The notes under the pieces were generated by a model. That model saw only the letters and a list, made by a program, of their open reading frames with translations. It searched no databases and was not told where the DNA came from. From Mycoplasmatota bacterium (GTDB lineage Bacteria; Bacillota_I; Bacilli_A; Izemoplasmatales; Hujiaoplasmataceae), in assembly GCA_023132365.1 (NCBI GenBank), contig JAGLYJ010000008.1, positions 1 to 29,811 of the forward strand: a DNA stretch of 29,811 nt. Reading direction: 5' to 3'. Numbering within the stretch: position 1 is the first letter of the stretch; every line of letters starts with the position of its first letter. Both the position numbers and the translations under genes were made by a program. This document shows positions 14,828 through 23,995 of this stretch, piece after piece.

Positions 14828-17179
14828 CTACCCAACATTTAAGTATCTATCAACTGAAATGAAGTTTTCGTTCAATTGATATTTATCCATTACTTGATTT
14901 AGAACTTCATTTAAGTTGCCAAGCTCACGGTATTTTACCATGACTTCACATATATATCTATTATTAATTCTTTTAACTACAGGCACTGCCGGACCCAAAA
15001 TAATAGCATTATTGTCTAAGTTCCTTTTCATATATTTCACAATTTCTATACCATTATAAAATACATCTCTCATTCCAGAACCATAGATAGTTAATTTTAC
15101 TAAATAATAAAATGGTGAATACTTAGCTAGTTTTCTAATTTTCATTTCATGCTCGTAAAATCCTATATAATCATTATTACAAGCATATTTAATAGCATAA
15201 TGCTCAGGATTAAATGCCTGAACAATAACTTTTCCATTGATTTCTCTCCTACCTGACCGGCCAGAAACTTGCATTATCAATTGAAATGTTTTCTCACTTG
15301 AGCGAAAATCAGGATTATATAGATTACTATCCGCTTGTAAGATACCAACTAAAGTTACTCTAGGAAAATCTAATCCCTTTGCAATCATTTGAGTACCTAA
15401 CAATATATCTCCTGTTTCTTCAAATTCATGTAATAGTTTCTCATGAGCATTCTTTCCTCTTGTTGTATCATTGTCCATTCTAACTATCTTTGCGTTTGGA
15501 TACAATAAACTTAATTCATTCTCAGCTTTTTGAGTTCCACTTCCCATGTATCTTAGTTCTTTTGAACCACACTTTTTACATGAATGTGGTATTTTCTCAT
15601 CATGTCCACAATAATGACATTTCAAAGAATGAGTGTATTCATGATAAGTTAAAGATATATCGCATTTTTCACATGTAAAAACATAACCGCAATTCCTACA
15701 AATAATAAAATTTGCATACCCTCTTCTATTTAATAGAAGTATAACTTGTTCTTTCTGAGCTAACCTTAATGTAATTTCAGCTTGAAGCTTTTCTGAAAAA
15801 CCTGAGCTATTACCTTTAATAAACTCTTTTTTCATATCAACAACTTCTACTGCAGGCATTTTCGCATTTAATGCTCTACTTTTGAGTGTAAGTAATTCGT
15901 AATACCCTCTAGATTGTCTAGCAAATGAATCAATATTTGGTGTAGCTGAGCCAAGCACTATAACAGAGTTAAAATATTTAGAACGTCTCATTAATATATC
16001 AATAGCATAGTAATTCGGATGATTATCTTGCTTATAAGTAGATTCATGGCATTCATCAACAATTACTAAACCTAAATCATTCACTGGCGCAAAACAAGCA
16101 CTTCTTGCTCCTACAACAATTTTAGCTTCACCTTTAGCAATTCTTCTCCACTCATCATATTTTTCCAAAGTGGATAATCCAGAGTGTAAAACAGCTACAT
16201 CTTTATCATATATTGATTTAAACCTAGCCATCATCATTGGTGTTAATGAAATCTCAGGAACTAAAAATATTACTGACTGATTTAATTTTCTTACTTCGTC
16301 AATAGCTTTGATGTATATTTCTGTTTTACCAGATCCTGTAACACCATGTAAAAGGAAAGTCTTGTAATTACCGAGTTCTTTTTTAATCTTATTAAATGCT
16401 TCTTCTTGTTCTTCATTTAATGTTATTGATTTGTTATCTACTTTATACAAACTATCAACTTGACGATAGATTTCTTTGTGAAAACTATATACATAACCTT
16501 TCTTCTCCAATGCATCAACTACTGAAGAAGTGATATTTAAATTATTCTTTATACTAATAAGCTTGTCTATGCGATCTTTCTTGCTTATCAAATAATCAAC
16601 AACACTTTGTTGTTTATTAGTTATTTTTTCTATAGGTTTTTCAGTTAAACCTACATATTTAAGAGACAAAGATTTATTCCTGGATTTAATATCATATACT
16701 TGTTTTAAATTCTTTCTTTTAATTTCCTTCTTAATTAAATCAAAATGTTCTACAGGAATAGATTCCAATAAAATATAATCTGAATATTGAAAGTAAGGTT
16801 TTAAATCTTCTTCTAACCTATCTATACTAATCAATTGCAGTTTTGCTTTATATACTACTTTCAATGCTGCTGGCAACATTGTTTCTAGTATCTTAATTAA
16901 CAAAGAACTAGTTTCTAATTGAATTTGTCTAGCTAATTCTATCAATTCTTCAGTTAGATATGATTCTACATCAATAATTCTGTCAATACTCTTTAAATTA
17001 TCAGAATATGAACTGGTTTCACTAAAACCTAAACAAAAGCCCATGACTTGTCTCTTGCCAAATGGCACAATTACTCTTGTGCCAATTTCAATTATATTCA
17101 TATATTTTTGAGGGATAAAATAATCATATGTTTTGTCAACATTTTTTGACTTAATATCCACTAAAACTCTAGCAATCAA
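14828..17179 (-). CDS. priA: Primosomal replication-restart helicase PriA
   Basis: PriA (N') recognises stalled forks and D-loops and reloads the replicative helicase. The 783 residues comprise the N-terminal DNA-binding part (RVLVDIKSKNVDKTYDY start), the helicase with Walker A GVTGSGKT (279-286), motif II DECHE (375-379; more often DEEHE), LGSATP motif III (409-414), and eight cysteines of the two zinc sites (494, 497, 503, 506, 521, 524, 534, 537). The start is a TTG at 17179, supported by a strong AAAGGGGGGAT SD, correct spacing and the family N-terminus; no ATG is near. Own promoter at 17201-17229; co-transcribed with fmt and divergent from rnjA. Confidence 0.97.
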   Translation of the reverse strand: MIARVLVDIKSKNVDKTYDYFIPQKYMNIIEIGTRVIVPFGKRQVMGFCLGFSETSSYSDNLKSIDRIIDVESYLTEELIELARQIQLETSSLLIKILETMLPAALKVVYKAKLQLISIDRLEEDLKPYFQYSDYILLESIPVEHFDLIKKEIKRKNLKQVYDIKSRNKSLSLKYVGLTEKPIEKITNKQQSVVDYLISKKDRIDKLISIKNNLNITSSVVDALEKKGYVYSFHKEIYRQVDSLYKVDNKSITLNEEQEEAFNKIKKELGNYKTFLLHGVTGSGKTEIYIKAIDEVRKLNQSVIFLVPEISLTPMMMARFKSIYDKDVAVLHSGLSTLEKYDEWRRIAKGEAKIVVGARSACFAPVNDLGLVIVDECHESTYKQDNHPNYYAIDILMRRSKYFNSVIVLGSATPNIDSFARQSRGYYELLTLKSRALNAKMPAVEVVDMKKEFIKGNSSGFSEKLQAEITLRLAQKEQVILLLNRRGYANFIICRNCGYVFTCEKCDISLTYHEYTHSLKCHYCGHDEKIPHSCKKCGSKELRYMGSGTQKAENELSLLYPNAKIVRMDNDTTRGKNAHEKLLHEFEETGDILLGTQMIAKGLDFPRVTLVGILQADSNLYNPDFRSSEKTFQLIMQVSGRSGRREINGKVIVQAFNPEHYAIKYACNNDYIGFYEHEMKIRKLAKYSPFYYLVKLTIYGSGMRDVFYNGIEIVKYMKRNLDNNAIILGPAVPVVKRINNRYICEVMVKYRELGNLNEVLNQVMDKYQLNENFISVDRYLNVG

Positions 17180-17200
17180 AACTATCCCCCCTTTTTAATA

Positions 17201-17229
17201 ATTATAACATTTTTATATATTCTTATAAA
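17201..17229 (-). promoter_or_regulatory. Extended -10 promoter of priA-fmt
   Basis: TTTATA (17229-17224), a 17-base spacer and TATAAT (17206-17201) with TGT in front. The predicted start is near 17194, leaving a short leader with the G-rich SD. Confidence 0.7.
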
Positions 17230-17263
17230 CAAAATATAAGATTTTTATATTAGTCTAATGTAA

Positions 17264-17292
17264 TTGCATAAGAAAACAATATAAGATATAAT
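17264..17292 (+). promoter_or_regulatory. Promoter of rnjA
   Basis: TTGCAT (17264-17269), exactly 17 bases and TATAAT (17287-17292) make a clear SigA-type promoter. About 35 bases of leader follow. The same TTGCAT-17-TATAAT pair is found in front of uvrC. Confidence 0.8.
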
Positions 17293-17334
17293 GTTATTAT
17301 CAAATTATATATTATATTTTTGAAAGGATCAAAA

Positions 17335-19014
17335 ATGAAAAAAATAGATGCAGCAACAAATGAAATACTTATTTTTGCCTTGGGTGGTTTAGGAGAATAT
17401 GGAAAAAATATGTATTGTTTTCAATACAAAGATGAGATTATCATCATTGATTCTGGTTTGTTATTCCCTGATGAATACTTAATGGGAATTGATTATGTTA
17501 TACCTGATTATACATACCTCATAAAGAACCAAGATAAAGTTAAAGCTTTAGTAATTAGTCATGGACATGAGGATCATATTGGTGGCATACCATTTTTAAT
17601 CAAACAAGTTCATATCCCAGTAATCTATGCAAGTGGATTAAGTTATGGATTAGTCAAAAGTAAATTAGAGGAGAAATCTAGCATTCCTGTCAATTTAAAA
17701 GAATATAAAGAAGATGATGAAATTACTATAGGAAACTTTAAAATAACCTTCTTTAGAACAAATCATTCAATACCTGATTCTTTTGGAATTAAATTAGCTA
17801 CACCAATAGGAAATGTAGTTCATACTGGAGATTTTAAATTTGATTTTTCACCTACTGGCGCTGATTCTAATTATCATCGAATGGCTAAAATAGGTGAGGA
17901 AGGCGTATTATGCTTGCTTTCTGATTCAACAAATTCAGAGTTAGAAGATTTTACAATTTCAGAAAAAGTAGTTTCAGAAACTATTAAAGAGATGTTTAAG
18001 AATATTGAAGGAAGAATCGTAATTTCTACTTTTGCATCTAACATTCATCGTGTGCAACAAATCGTTGAAGCTTCCATATTAACCGGAAGAAAGATTGCAG
18101 TTTTTGGTAGAAGTATGGTTAAAAACATTGATGTTGGAACTAAATTAGGATATATTAAAGCTCCAAAAGGAACATTTATATATACTAGAAACAATCGAAC
18201 AATTAATGCTGATAAATTAACAATAATCTGTACCGGGTCTCAAGGAGAACCACTAGCTGCCCTAACAAGAATAGCTGCTGGAACTCATAGACAAATTTCA
18301 TTAAAACCGGGAGATACTGTTGTATTTTCATCCTCTGCTATACCTGGAAACTTAGAATCTGTTAATCGAACAATCAATATGCTATATAAAAAAGGCGCAA
18401 ATGTAATTACTCAATCTCCATTTGCTGATGTTCATGCCTCAGGGCATGGTGGCCAAAATGAACTTAAACTAATGCTAAAATTAATGAAGCCAAAATACTT
18501 CTTTCCAGTGCATGGTGAATATAGAATGTTAAAAATGCATTCAAAACTTGGTATTGACACCGGTGTTTTACCGAAAAATAGCTTTGTTTTAGAAAATGGT
18601 GATGTCTTAGCTGTTAATCAAGAAAAGGCTTACGTAAAAACAAAAGTCAAAACAGCTGATGTGTATGTTGATAGTGATTCTATAGGTGAAGTTGGTTCAT
18701 TAGTTATTAAGGATAGACGTGAACTTTCAGATGATGGTTTACTGTCTGTAATTATTACTGTGGATCAAGAGCATAAAGAAGTTATTTGCTCTCCTAACAT
18801 CGTAAGTAAAGGATTTATCTACATTGAAGATCACCAACAAATGGTAAAAGATATGCAAGAAATCGTTATAAAAACTACCTATAAGTATTTAAATGTCGGC
18901 AAGAAAATAAATATTTCTGGTATGAAGACCGACATAACAAGACAGTTAAAAAAATATGTCTTGAAACAAACAAAAAGGACTCCAATGATTATGCCAGTTA
19001 TTATGGTGCTATAA
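17335..19014 (+). CDS. rnjA: Ribonuclease J
   Basis: A metallo-beta-lactamase/beta-CASP nuclease with 5'-3' exonuclease and endonuclease activity, central to mRNA decay and RNA maturation in Firmicutes. The 559 residues match RNase J1 (about 555). The metal-binding motif SHGHEDHIGG is at 75-84 and HTGDFKFD near 162; the beta-CASP region includes STFASNIHR, GRSMVKN, CTGSQGEP and the phosphate-binding GHGGQNELK, followed by FPVHGEYRML. A C-terminal dimerisation region completes it. The start is the ATG at 17335 with AAAGGA six bases ahead; the TTG 15 bases upstream has no proper SD. It is monocistronic with its own promoter and a two-way terminator. Only one RNase J is visible, so J1/J2 identity cannot be decided. 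Confidence 0.96.
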   Translation: MKKIDAATNEILIFALGGLGEYGKNMYCFQYKDEIIIIDSGLLFPDEYLMGIDYVIPDYTYLIKNQDKVKALVISHGHEDHIGGIPFLIKQVHIPVIYASGLSYGLVKSKLEEKSSIPVNLKEYKEDDEITIGNFKITFFRTNHSIPDSFGIKLATPIGNVVHTGDFKFDFSPTGADSNYHRMAKIGEEGVLCLLSDSTNSELEDFTISEKVVSETIKEMFKNIEGRIVISTFASNIHRVQQIVEASILTGRKIAVFGRSMVKNIDVGTKLGYIKAPKGTFIYTRNNRTINADKLTIICTGSQGEPLAALTRIAAGTHRQISLKPGDTVVFSSSAIPGNLESVNRTINMLYKKGANVITQSPFADVHASGHGGQNELKLMLKLMKPKYFFPVHGEYRMLKMHSKLGIDTGVLPKNSFVLENGDVLAVNQEKAYVKTKVKTADVYVDSDSIGEVGSLVIKDRRELSDDGLLSVIITVDQEHKEVICSPNIVSKGFIYIEDHQQMVKDMQEIVIKTTYKYLNVGKKINISGMKTDITRQLKKYVLKQTKRTPMIMPVIMVL

Positions 19015-19046
19015 AAAATGATGGAATTTTTCCCATCATTTTTTTT
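19013..19046. terminator. Bidirectional terminator between rnjA and the exonuclease gene
   Basis: Arms ATGATGG (19018-19024) and CCATCAT (19033-19039), extended by A and T runs on the two sides, make a stem followed by a T tract on either strand. It lies right after rnjA and overlaps the stop of the minus-strand gene. Confidence 0.9.
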
Positions 19047-19917
19047 CAAAATCTATTTGAACATTACTATTACAAGTATCTCTAAAGTAACCAAAAATAT
19101 CTCTAGTTACCATCGCGTCTTCTAATGCATCGTGTTTTTGATTGCTTAAATCAATATCTGAATATAAGTTATAAGCATTAAATAAACCAAGATCATTTTT
19201 TAAACTAAAATATATTTTATGTAAATTTAACAAATCAACAAATTGCATTGATTTAGTAAAATTTCTTAATTTGTACATTTTATTTAATTTATTTAGTTCT
19301 AATTGATCGTTTTTACCCCAAACAAATACCATTGGTCTGTATTTGATTTCAATATCCTTCAATTTACTATAAAAATCCAAATATTCTATACCTCCATCAA
19401 TATCATTTTGATGAATGTGTAAAAATTTAACTGTTCTTAGAGAAATATATGGGAATAACTTAGGTTTAATATAGCTTGAAAATCTTTCTATTTCATGATT
19501 GTTTTTATCTGTTAAAACATATCCAACTTGAATTATCTCTGATACAAAACTATGATAATTTGAATAAGGAGGCATACTCATTTCAAAATCAATAAAAAGT
19601 TTGTTTTTATTTCGATTAACAATTCTTCTTACACCTGATTTAATAATTGATATATCATAATAAATTTTTGGCTTATTATTTTTAGGAGCCAAAACTTTTT
19701 CAATATCTACCACATTCTTAACTCGGTAACCTCGATAATACCTTGAAGTATTTTTTACAGTTAAAAATACATACATACCTGATGTAAAATACATCATAAA
19801 ATTTTTAAACATACCTTTACTCATATAGTAAAAATCTACTTTTTTTCTACCTCTTATAGCTATTAACCGTTTATTTTCTATTACTCCATGTAATATTCCA
19901 AATACTTGTTCTTCCAT
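19036..19917 (-). CDS. DEDDh 3'-5' exonuclease with extra N-terminal domain
   Basis: The C-terminal part (about 105-285) is a DnaQ-fold exonuclease with all expected acidic residues: D110 and E112 in FIDFEMSM, D204 in WGKNDQ, and H262/D267 in KHDALEDAM. The first motif, DFEMSMPP, is close to that of the KapD/ERI-1-like group, which act on RNA or single-stranded nucleic acid; substrate is not deducible. Residues 1-100 form an additional basic, beta-rich domain with no motif I recognise. The start has AGGTGAT at 19921-19927. It follows uvrC after 30 bases and has its own extended -10, so it may be co-transcribed with the repair gene or expressed alone. Catalytic residues look intact. Confidence 0.8.
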   Translation of the reverse strand: MEEQVFGILHGVIENKRLIAIRGRKKVDFYYMSKGMFKNFMMYFTSGMYVFLTVKNTSRYYRGYRVKNVVDIEKVLAPKNNKPKIYYDISIIKSGVRRIVNRNKNKLFIDFEMSMPPYSNYHSFVSEIIQVGYVLTDKNNHEIERFSSYIKPKLFPYISLRTVKFLHIHQNDIDGGIEYLDFYSKLKDIEIKYRPMVFVWGKNDQLELNKLNKMYKLRNFTKSMQFVDLLNLHKIYFSLKNDLGLFNAYNLYSDIDLSNQKHDALEDAMVTRDIFGYFRDTCNSNVQIDFEKK

Positions 19918-19932
19918 GTAATCACCTAATGT

Positions 19933-19941
19933 ATTATAACA
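19933..19941 (-). promoter_or_regulatory. Extended -10 ahead of the exonuclease gene
   Basis: TGTTATAAT ends 15 bases before the start codon, in the gap after uvrC. No -35 is visible 17 bp upstream. It may supply uvrC-independent expression. Confidence 0.5.
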
Positions 19942-19947
19942 TAAATG

Positions 19948-21720
19948 TTAATTTTTGTTTTTATCATTTAAAGCAAGATATAAATTATCTATTGCTTCTT
20001 CACTTATCTTCAAAGCCTTTAGTTCATCTCTTGATGCTTTTTTAATGTTATTTAAATTTTTATACTTTCTTAGAAGCTTATCTTTCGTTACTTTACCAAC
20101 TTTTGGTATTGTGTCTAAAATAGAAGAATAAATTGATTTGCCAGCAACATTCCTGTGAAAATTAATAGCGAATCTATGTACTTCTTCTTGTATTCTATAT
20201 AAGAGCGAGTAAACATTGCTCCTCTTATCAAGACCTATTTCCTGATTATCTGCTGTAATAATTGAATTTGTTTTATGAAAACGATCTTTCTTAAGTCCAA
20301 TAATAGTGATTTCTAATTTCAAGTTTTGAAGTATTTCTTTTGCTGCATTCACCTGATGTATACCACCATCAACAATTATTAAATCAGGTTTTTCAAGATC
20401 CTCTAATAAAACATTTTGATATCTTCTATAAATAACTTCTTGCATAATATGATAATCATCACTTTTATCTACTGTTTTAATTTTGTATTTTCGGTATTGT
20501 TTTTTATCGGGTAGTCCATTTGTAAAAACCACCATTGCAGAAACTAAATCCATCCCTGAAGTATTTGAATTATCAAACACATCAATTCTTTTAATAATGT
20601 CTACTTTCAGTAATTTTTCTAAATCTGAAATAGCGCCTATGGTTTTATTCTCTCTTCTCAAAAATGATGCTAAATTATTGTTGAGATGTTCTTCAGCATT
20701 AACTTTTGCCATTTCTAATAATTTTAATTTGCGACCTCTTCTTGGAGTAAACACTGTTGTATTAAGAACATCGTTAAATATTTGATAATCATATCCATGA
20801 GGTAATATTATTTCATTAGGTATAATATTTTTTTCATAGAACTCGACAAGGTAGTTAAGTAGAACTTCTTCTGGATTCAGATAAAATGTGAATATCTTTG
20901 ATTTTGCAAAAAGGAGTCTTCCTTGTCTCATAAATAGAATATTTACTGATACATAGTTATCATAAGCTACATAATTAATGATATCTCTATTTAAATTATC
21001 ATTGAATACTACTTGCTGTTTTTCAGTTGTCTTGATAATTGCTGCAATTAAATTCTTAAGTTCATTAGCCTTTTCAAATTCAAGATTTTTAGCATGTTTG
21101 TCCATTTTATTTTTATATAAATCAATATACTCCTTAATATTGCCAGATAGGAAACTTCTTACTTTTTTTCTCATCTCTTTATATACGTTCTGATCAACAA
21201 TGTATTCACATGGTCCTAAACATTGTTTAATAAAGTAATAAAAACACACTTTTTTTGGTAATTTGTCACATTTTCTAAATGGAAATATTATGTTTAGTAC
21301 TTTCAATGTTTGGTTAGCGGATTTTGAATCTGGAAATGGACCAAAACAATTTTTACGATTTTTCTTAATGTTTCTCGAAATTATTAACTTTGGATGTTTT
21401 TCATCTGTTATTTCAATATATGGATAAGTATTGTCACCCATAAACTGGATATTATATTTAGGACGGTGTTTTTTTATCTGATTAATTTCTAAAATAAATG
21501 CTTCTTTTTCTGATGTTGTAATAATATATTTGAGATCAAATATGTCTTTTACTAGTCTAGTTGTTTTATCGTCATGGACGCCAACAAAATAAGAACTTAC
21601 TCTGTTCTTTAAGTTCTTAGCTTTTCCAACATATATAATTTTCCCTGTTTTATCAAGCATTTGATAAGTTCCCGGTTTGTTTGGGAGCTTTTTTAATTTG
21701 TTCTTAATTATCATATTCAT
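19948..21720 (-). CDS. uvrC: Excinuclease ABC subunit UvrC, predicted leaderless mRNA
   Basis: UvrC cuts on both sides of a lesion in nucleotide excision repair. The 590 residues match the family. The N-terminal GIY-YIG nuclease (about 12-95) shows PGTYQMLD, YVGKAKNLKNR and the catalytic Glu in EAFILEIN. A four-cysteine segment with CLGPC follows, then the UVR motif (EFEKANELKNLI), the RNase H-like nuclease with IDVFDNSNTSG and DLIIVDGGIHQ, and a C-terminal helix-hairpin-helix tail (IPKVGKVTKDKLL). No Shine-Dalgarno sequence precedes either ATG (21720 or 21714), while a strong promoter places the transcript start at about the first ATG. I therefore chose 21720. UvrA and UvrB genes are not in the window. 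Confidence 0.96.
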   Translation of the reverse strand: MNMIIKNKLKKLPNKPGTYQMLDKTGKIIYVGKAKNLKNRVSSYFVGVHDDKTTRLVKDIFDLKYIITTSEKEAFILEINQIKKHRPKYNIQFMGDNTYPYIEITDEKHPKLIISRNIKKNRKNCFGPFPDSKSANQTLKVLNIIFPFRKCDKLPKKVCFYYFIKQCLGPCEYIVDQNVYKEMRKKVRSFLSGNIKEYIDLYKNKMDKHAKNLEFEKANELKNLIAAIIKTTEKQQVVFNDNLNRDIINYVAYDNYVSVNILFMRQGRLLFAKSKIFTFYLNPEEVLLNYLVEFYEKNIIPNEIILPHGYDYQIFNDVLNTTVFTPRRGRKLKLLEMAKVNAEEHLNNNLASFLRRENKTIGAISDLEKLLKVDIIKRIDVFDNSNTSGMDLVSAMVVFTNGLPDKKQYRKYKIKTVDKSDDYHIMQEVIYRRYQNVLLEDLEKPDLIIVDGGIHQVNAAKEILQNLKLEITIIGLKKDRFHKTNSIITADNQEIGLDKRSNVYSLLYRIQEEVHRFAINFHRNVAGKSIYSSILDTIPKVGKVTKDKLLRKYKNLNNIKKASRDELKALKISEEAIDNLYLALNDKNKN

Positions 21721-21726
21721 AAATAA

Positions 21727-21755
21727 ATTATAACAAAACCATAGTACACATGCAA
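21727..21755 (-). promoter_or_regulatory. Promoter of uvrC, start at or next to the ATG
   Basis: TTGCAT (21755-21750), 17 bases, and TATAAT (21732-21727) with TGT ahead of it. Seven bases below the -10 is the first ATG (21720), so the mRNA should start at or within a base or two of the start codon. Confidence 0.75.
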
Positions 21756-21758
21756 TTA

Positions 21759-21790
21759 AAAAGAAAAAACTTCTATAAATAGAAGTTTTT
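21759..21790 (-). terminator. Intrinsic terminator of the rimP-rbfA operon
   Basis: Arms ACTTCTA (21769-21775) and TAGAAGT (21780-21786), extended by A and T runs, loop TAAA, and a T-rich tract on the minus strand. It overlaps the rbfA stop and ends just before the uvrC -35. Confidence 0.88.
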
Positions 21791-22118
21791 ACTTAATAGA
21801 ATTAATTAAATCATCAATTCGTTTTCCGTGTTCATATGTTTCATCAATTTTAAAAACTAAAACGGGTACTTTTCTCATTTTTACTCGATGAGCTATTTGA
21901 TTTTTTATATACCCATTAGCTCTTTTCAGTGCTTCTTTTGAGCGTTTTACATCATCTTCTGTGCCATATACTGAATAATATACATACATAAAAGATAACT
22001 CATTGGTGATTTTAACTCCAGTAATTGTTAAAAAACCTAAATCGTCTTTAACATCATTCCGTAGTATTTCAGTTACAACTCTTTGAACAGTAGTTTCTAA
22101 ATGTCTTACATTAGCCAT
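21789..22118 (-). CDS. rbfA: Ribosome-binding factor A
   Basis: RbfA is a KH-fold protein that binds the 30S subunit and assists late 16S rRNA maturation, notably at low temperature. The 109 residues match the usual 110-130. The N-terminal RHLETTVQRVVTEIL and the central LGFLTITGVKIT, then YVYYSVYG and the C-terminal RKVPVLVFKIDET are the family pattern. It starts 3 bases after infB, with its SD (AAGAGGTG) inside the infB end, so translation is coupled. It is the last gene of the operon. Confidence 0.95.
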   Translation of the reverse strand: MANVRHLETTVQRVVTEILRNDVKDDLGFLTITGVKITNELSFMYVYYSVYGTEDDVKRSKEALKRANGYIKNQIAHRVKMRKVPVLVFKIDETYEHGKRIDDLINSIK

Positions 22119-22121
22119 TTC

Positions 22122-23981
22122 CTACACCTCTTTCATAGTTGAAATTTCCATTACATCTCCAATTTTTATATCATTATATCCTTCAAGCGTAATACCGCAT
22201 TCAAATCCTTGGCGAACTTCCTTAACATCATCTTTGAATCTTTTTAATGTCGAAATTTTACCTTCGTGAACGACAATACCATTTCTTACAAGCTTGATTA
22301 ATCCGTCTCTTTGTACAACACCATTAGTAACCATACATCCTGCAATAGTACCAATACGACTTACAGCGTAAGTCTCTCTTACTTCTACTTCACCGACAAC
22401 TTGTTCTTCAAATTCAGGATCAAGCATGCCTTTCATTGCAGCTTCAATATCATCTAATGCCTCATAAATTACACGATATGTTCTGATTTCAATTCCTTTT
22501 TCAAAAGCTAAATTTCTTACAGAGGCTGGTGTTCCTACACCAAAACCGATAATAATAGCTTTTGATGCTTCAGCAAGTAATACATCAGTATCTGTCACTG
22601 CACCAACACCTGTTCTTACAATCTCAACTTTTGCACCCTCAACTATAATTTTATTAATTGCTCCTCTGAATGCTTCAATTGAACCTTGAACATCAGCTTT
22701 AATAACTAGTTGAAGTTGTTTTAAGTTACCTTCTTGTTGTTTGAAAAATTCTTCAAGTGTTAATGGTTGTTTATTTTGATGTTTCTCGTCAAATTCTTTT
22801 TCTTTTCTTTGTTCGGCAATATCTCTTATTTTTTTCTCGCTATCAAATACTCTAAAAGGATCTCCTGCTTTTGGAACATCGTTTAATCCAATAATCACAA
22901 CAGCTGAACCTGGAACAGCCGCCTCTATTTCTTCTCCTAAATCATTAGTCATTTTTCTAACTTTTCCATAAGTAGAACCTACAACAAATAAATCAGATGT
23001 TTTTAACGTTCCATTATTTACAAGAATTGTAGCAACTGGACCACGACCTTTATCTAATTTTGCTTCAATAACTGTCCCATCAGCAAATCTATTTGGATTA
23101 GCTCTTAATTCTAACATCTCAGAAACTATTTGAATAGTATCTAATAATTCGTTAATTCCAGTTCCTTTAAGCGCAGACACATTACAGAAAGGTATTTCTC
23201 CTCCCCAGTCATCTGGTAATATACCTAAATCAGCTAATTCTTGTTTAACACGATCTGGATTAGCTCCAACTTTATCAATTTTATTTACAGCTACAATTAT
23301 TGAACATTTAGATGCTCTTGCATGATCAATTGCTTCTCTTGTTTGAGGCATAACTCCATCATCAGCAGCAACAACAAGAACAACTATATCAGTAATTCTC
23401 GCTCCCCTTGCTCTCATTTCAGTAAAAGCAGCATGCCCTGGTGTGTCAATAAATGTAATAGCTTTCTCATTTCTTATTACTTGATAAGCTCCAATGTGTT
23501 GTGTAATCCCACCTGCTTCTCCAGCTACTACTCGAGAGTTTCTAATATTATCCAACAAAGTAGTTTTCCCATGATCTACATGCCCCATAATAGTTACAAC
23601 AGCTGGTCTATCTTCTAGATCTTTTGGATCATCTGTTACTTCAATTTCTTCAAACCTAACTAGATCGGTAATTACTTCATTTTGAATCTCATAACCGTAT
23701 TCCATAGTTAATAATTCCGCGTTTTCACGTGAAATTTCTTGAGTTTGAGTTGTCATGATTCTCATGAACATCAACTTCTTAATAATTTCGGCTACTGGTT
23801 TTCTCATCTCTACAGCTAGCTCAGCTACAGACATTCCGATTTTATAAGTAACGATTTTATCAATTGGATCTTCTACTTTAGGTTTAATTTGGTTAACTTC
23901 ATTTTTATTGTTTTTAAAGTTAGAATTCTGAATTGGTTTTTTCTTCTTGTTGCTTTTCTTGTTTGGTATATACTTTGCCAT
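22122..23981 (-). CDS. infB: Translation initiation factor IF-2
   Basis: IF-2 is the GTPase that brings fMet-tRNA to the 30S start complex and promotes subunit joining. The 619 residues are short compared with Bacillus (about 716) because the N-terminal extension is reduced to a basic 40-residue tail (PNKKSNKKKK) followed by one IF2-N domain (about 46-100). The GTPase motifs are intact: GHVDHGKTT near 133, DTPGHAAF, NKID and a SALKGTG. Domain II with a long helix to the C-terminal C2 domain follows, ending in RQGFECGITLEGYNDIKIGD. AGAGGTGG precedes the ATG. The short N-terminus is like that of Mollicutes. It sits between ylxQ and rbfA. Confidence 0.98.
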   Translation of the reverse strand: MAKYIPNKKSNKKKKPIQNSNFKNNKNEVNQIKPKVEDPIDKIVTYKIGMSVAELAVEMRKPVAEIIKKLMFMRIMTTQTQEISRENAELLTMEYGYEIQNEVITDLVRFEEIEVTDDPKDLEDRPAVVTIMGHVDHGKTTLLDNIRNSRVVAGEAGGITQHIGAYQVIRNEKAITFIDTPGHAAFTEMRARGARITDIVVLVVAADDGVMPQTREAIDHARASKCSIIVAVNKIDKVGANPDRVKQELADLGILPDDWGGEIPFCNVSALKGTGINELLDTIQIVSEMLELRANPNRFADGTVIEAKLDKGRGPVATILVNNGTLKTSDLFVVGSTYGKVRKMTNDLGEEIEAAVPGSAVVIIGLNDVPKAGDPFRVFDSEKKIRDIAEQRKEKEFDEKHQNKQPLTLEEFFKQQEGNLKQLQLVIKADVQGSIEAFRGAINKIIVEGAKVEIVRTGVGAVTDTDVLLAEASKAIIIGFGVGTPASVRNLAFEKGIEIRTYRVIYEALDDIEAAMKGMLDPEFEEQVVGEVEVRETYAVSRIGTIAGCMVTNGVVQRDGLIKLVRNGIVVHEGKISTLKRFKDDVKEVRQGFECGITLEGYNDIKIGDVMEISTMKEV

Positions 23982-23995
23982 CTAACCACCTCTTT

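Noticed and set aside
14828..17179. PriA inactivation because of DECHE instead of DEEHE
   Set aside because: The key D-E of the Walker B motif is kept and the remaining motifs and zinc cysteines are intact, so this is a normal variation.
17320..17334. TTG start for rnjA 15 bases upstream
   Set aside because: The SD would lie inside the gene; the ATG at 17335 has AAAGGA at the right distance.
23322..23618. 98-residue plus-strand frame inside infB
   Set aside because: Antisense shadow of the infB GTPase domain, with no SD and a low-complexity, Ser/Asn-rich product.
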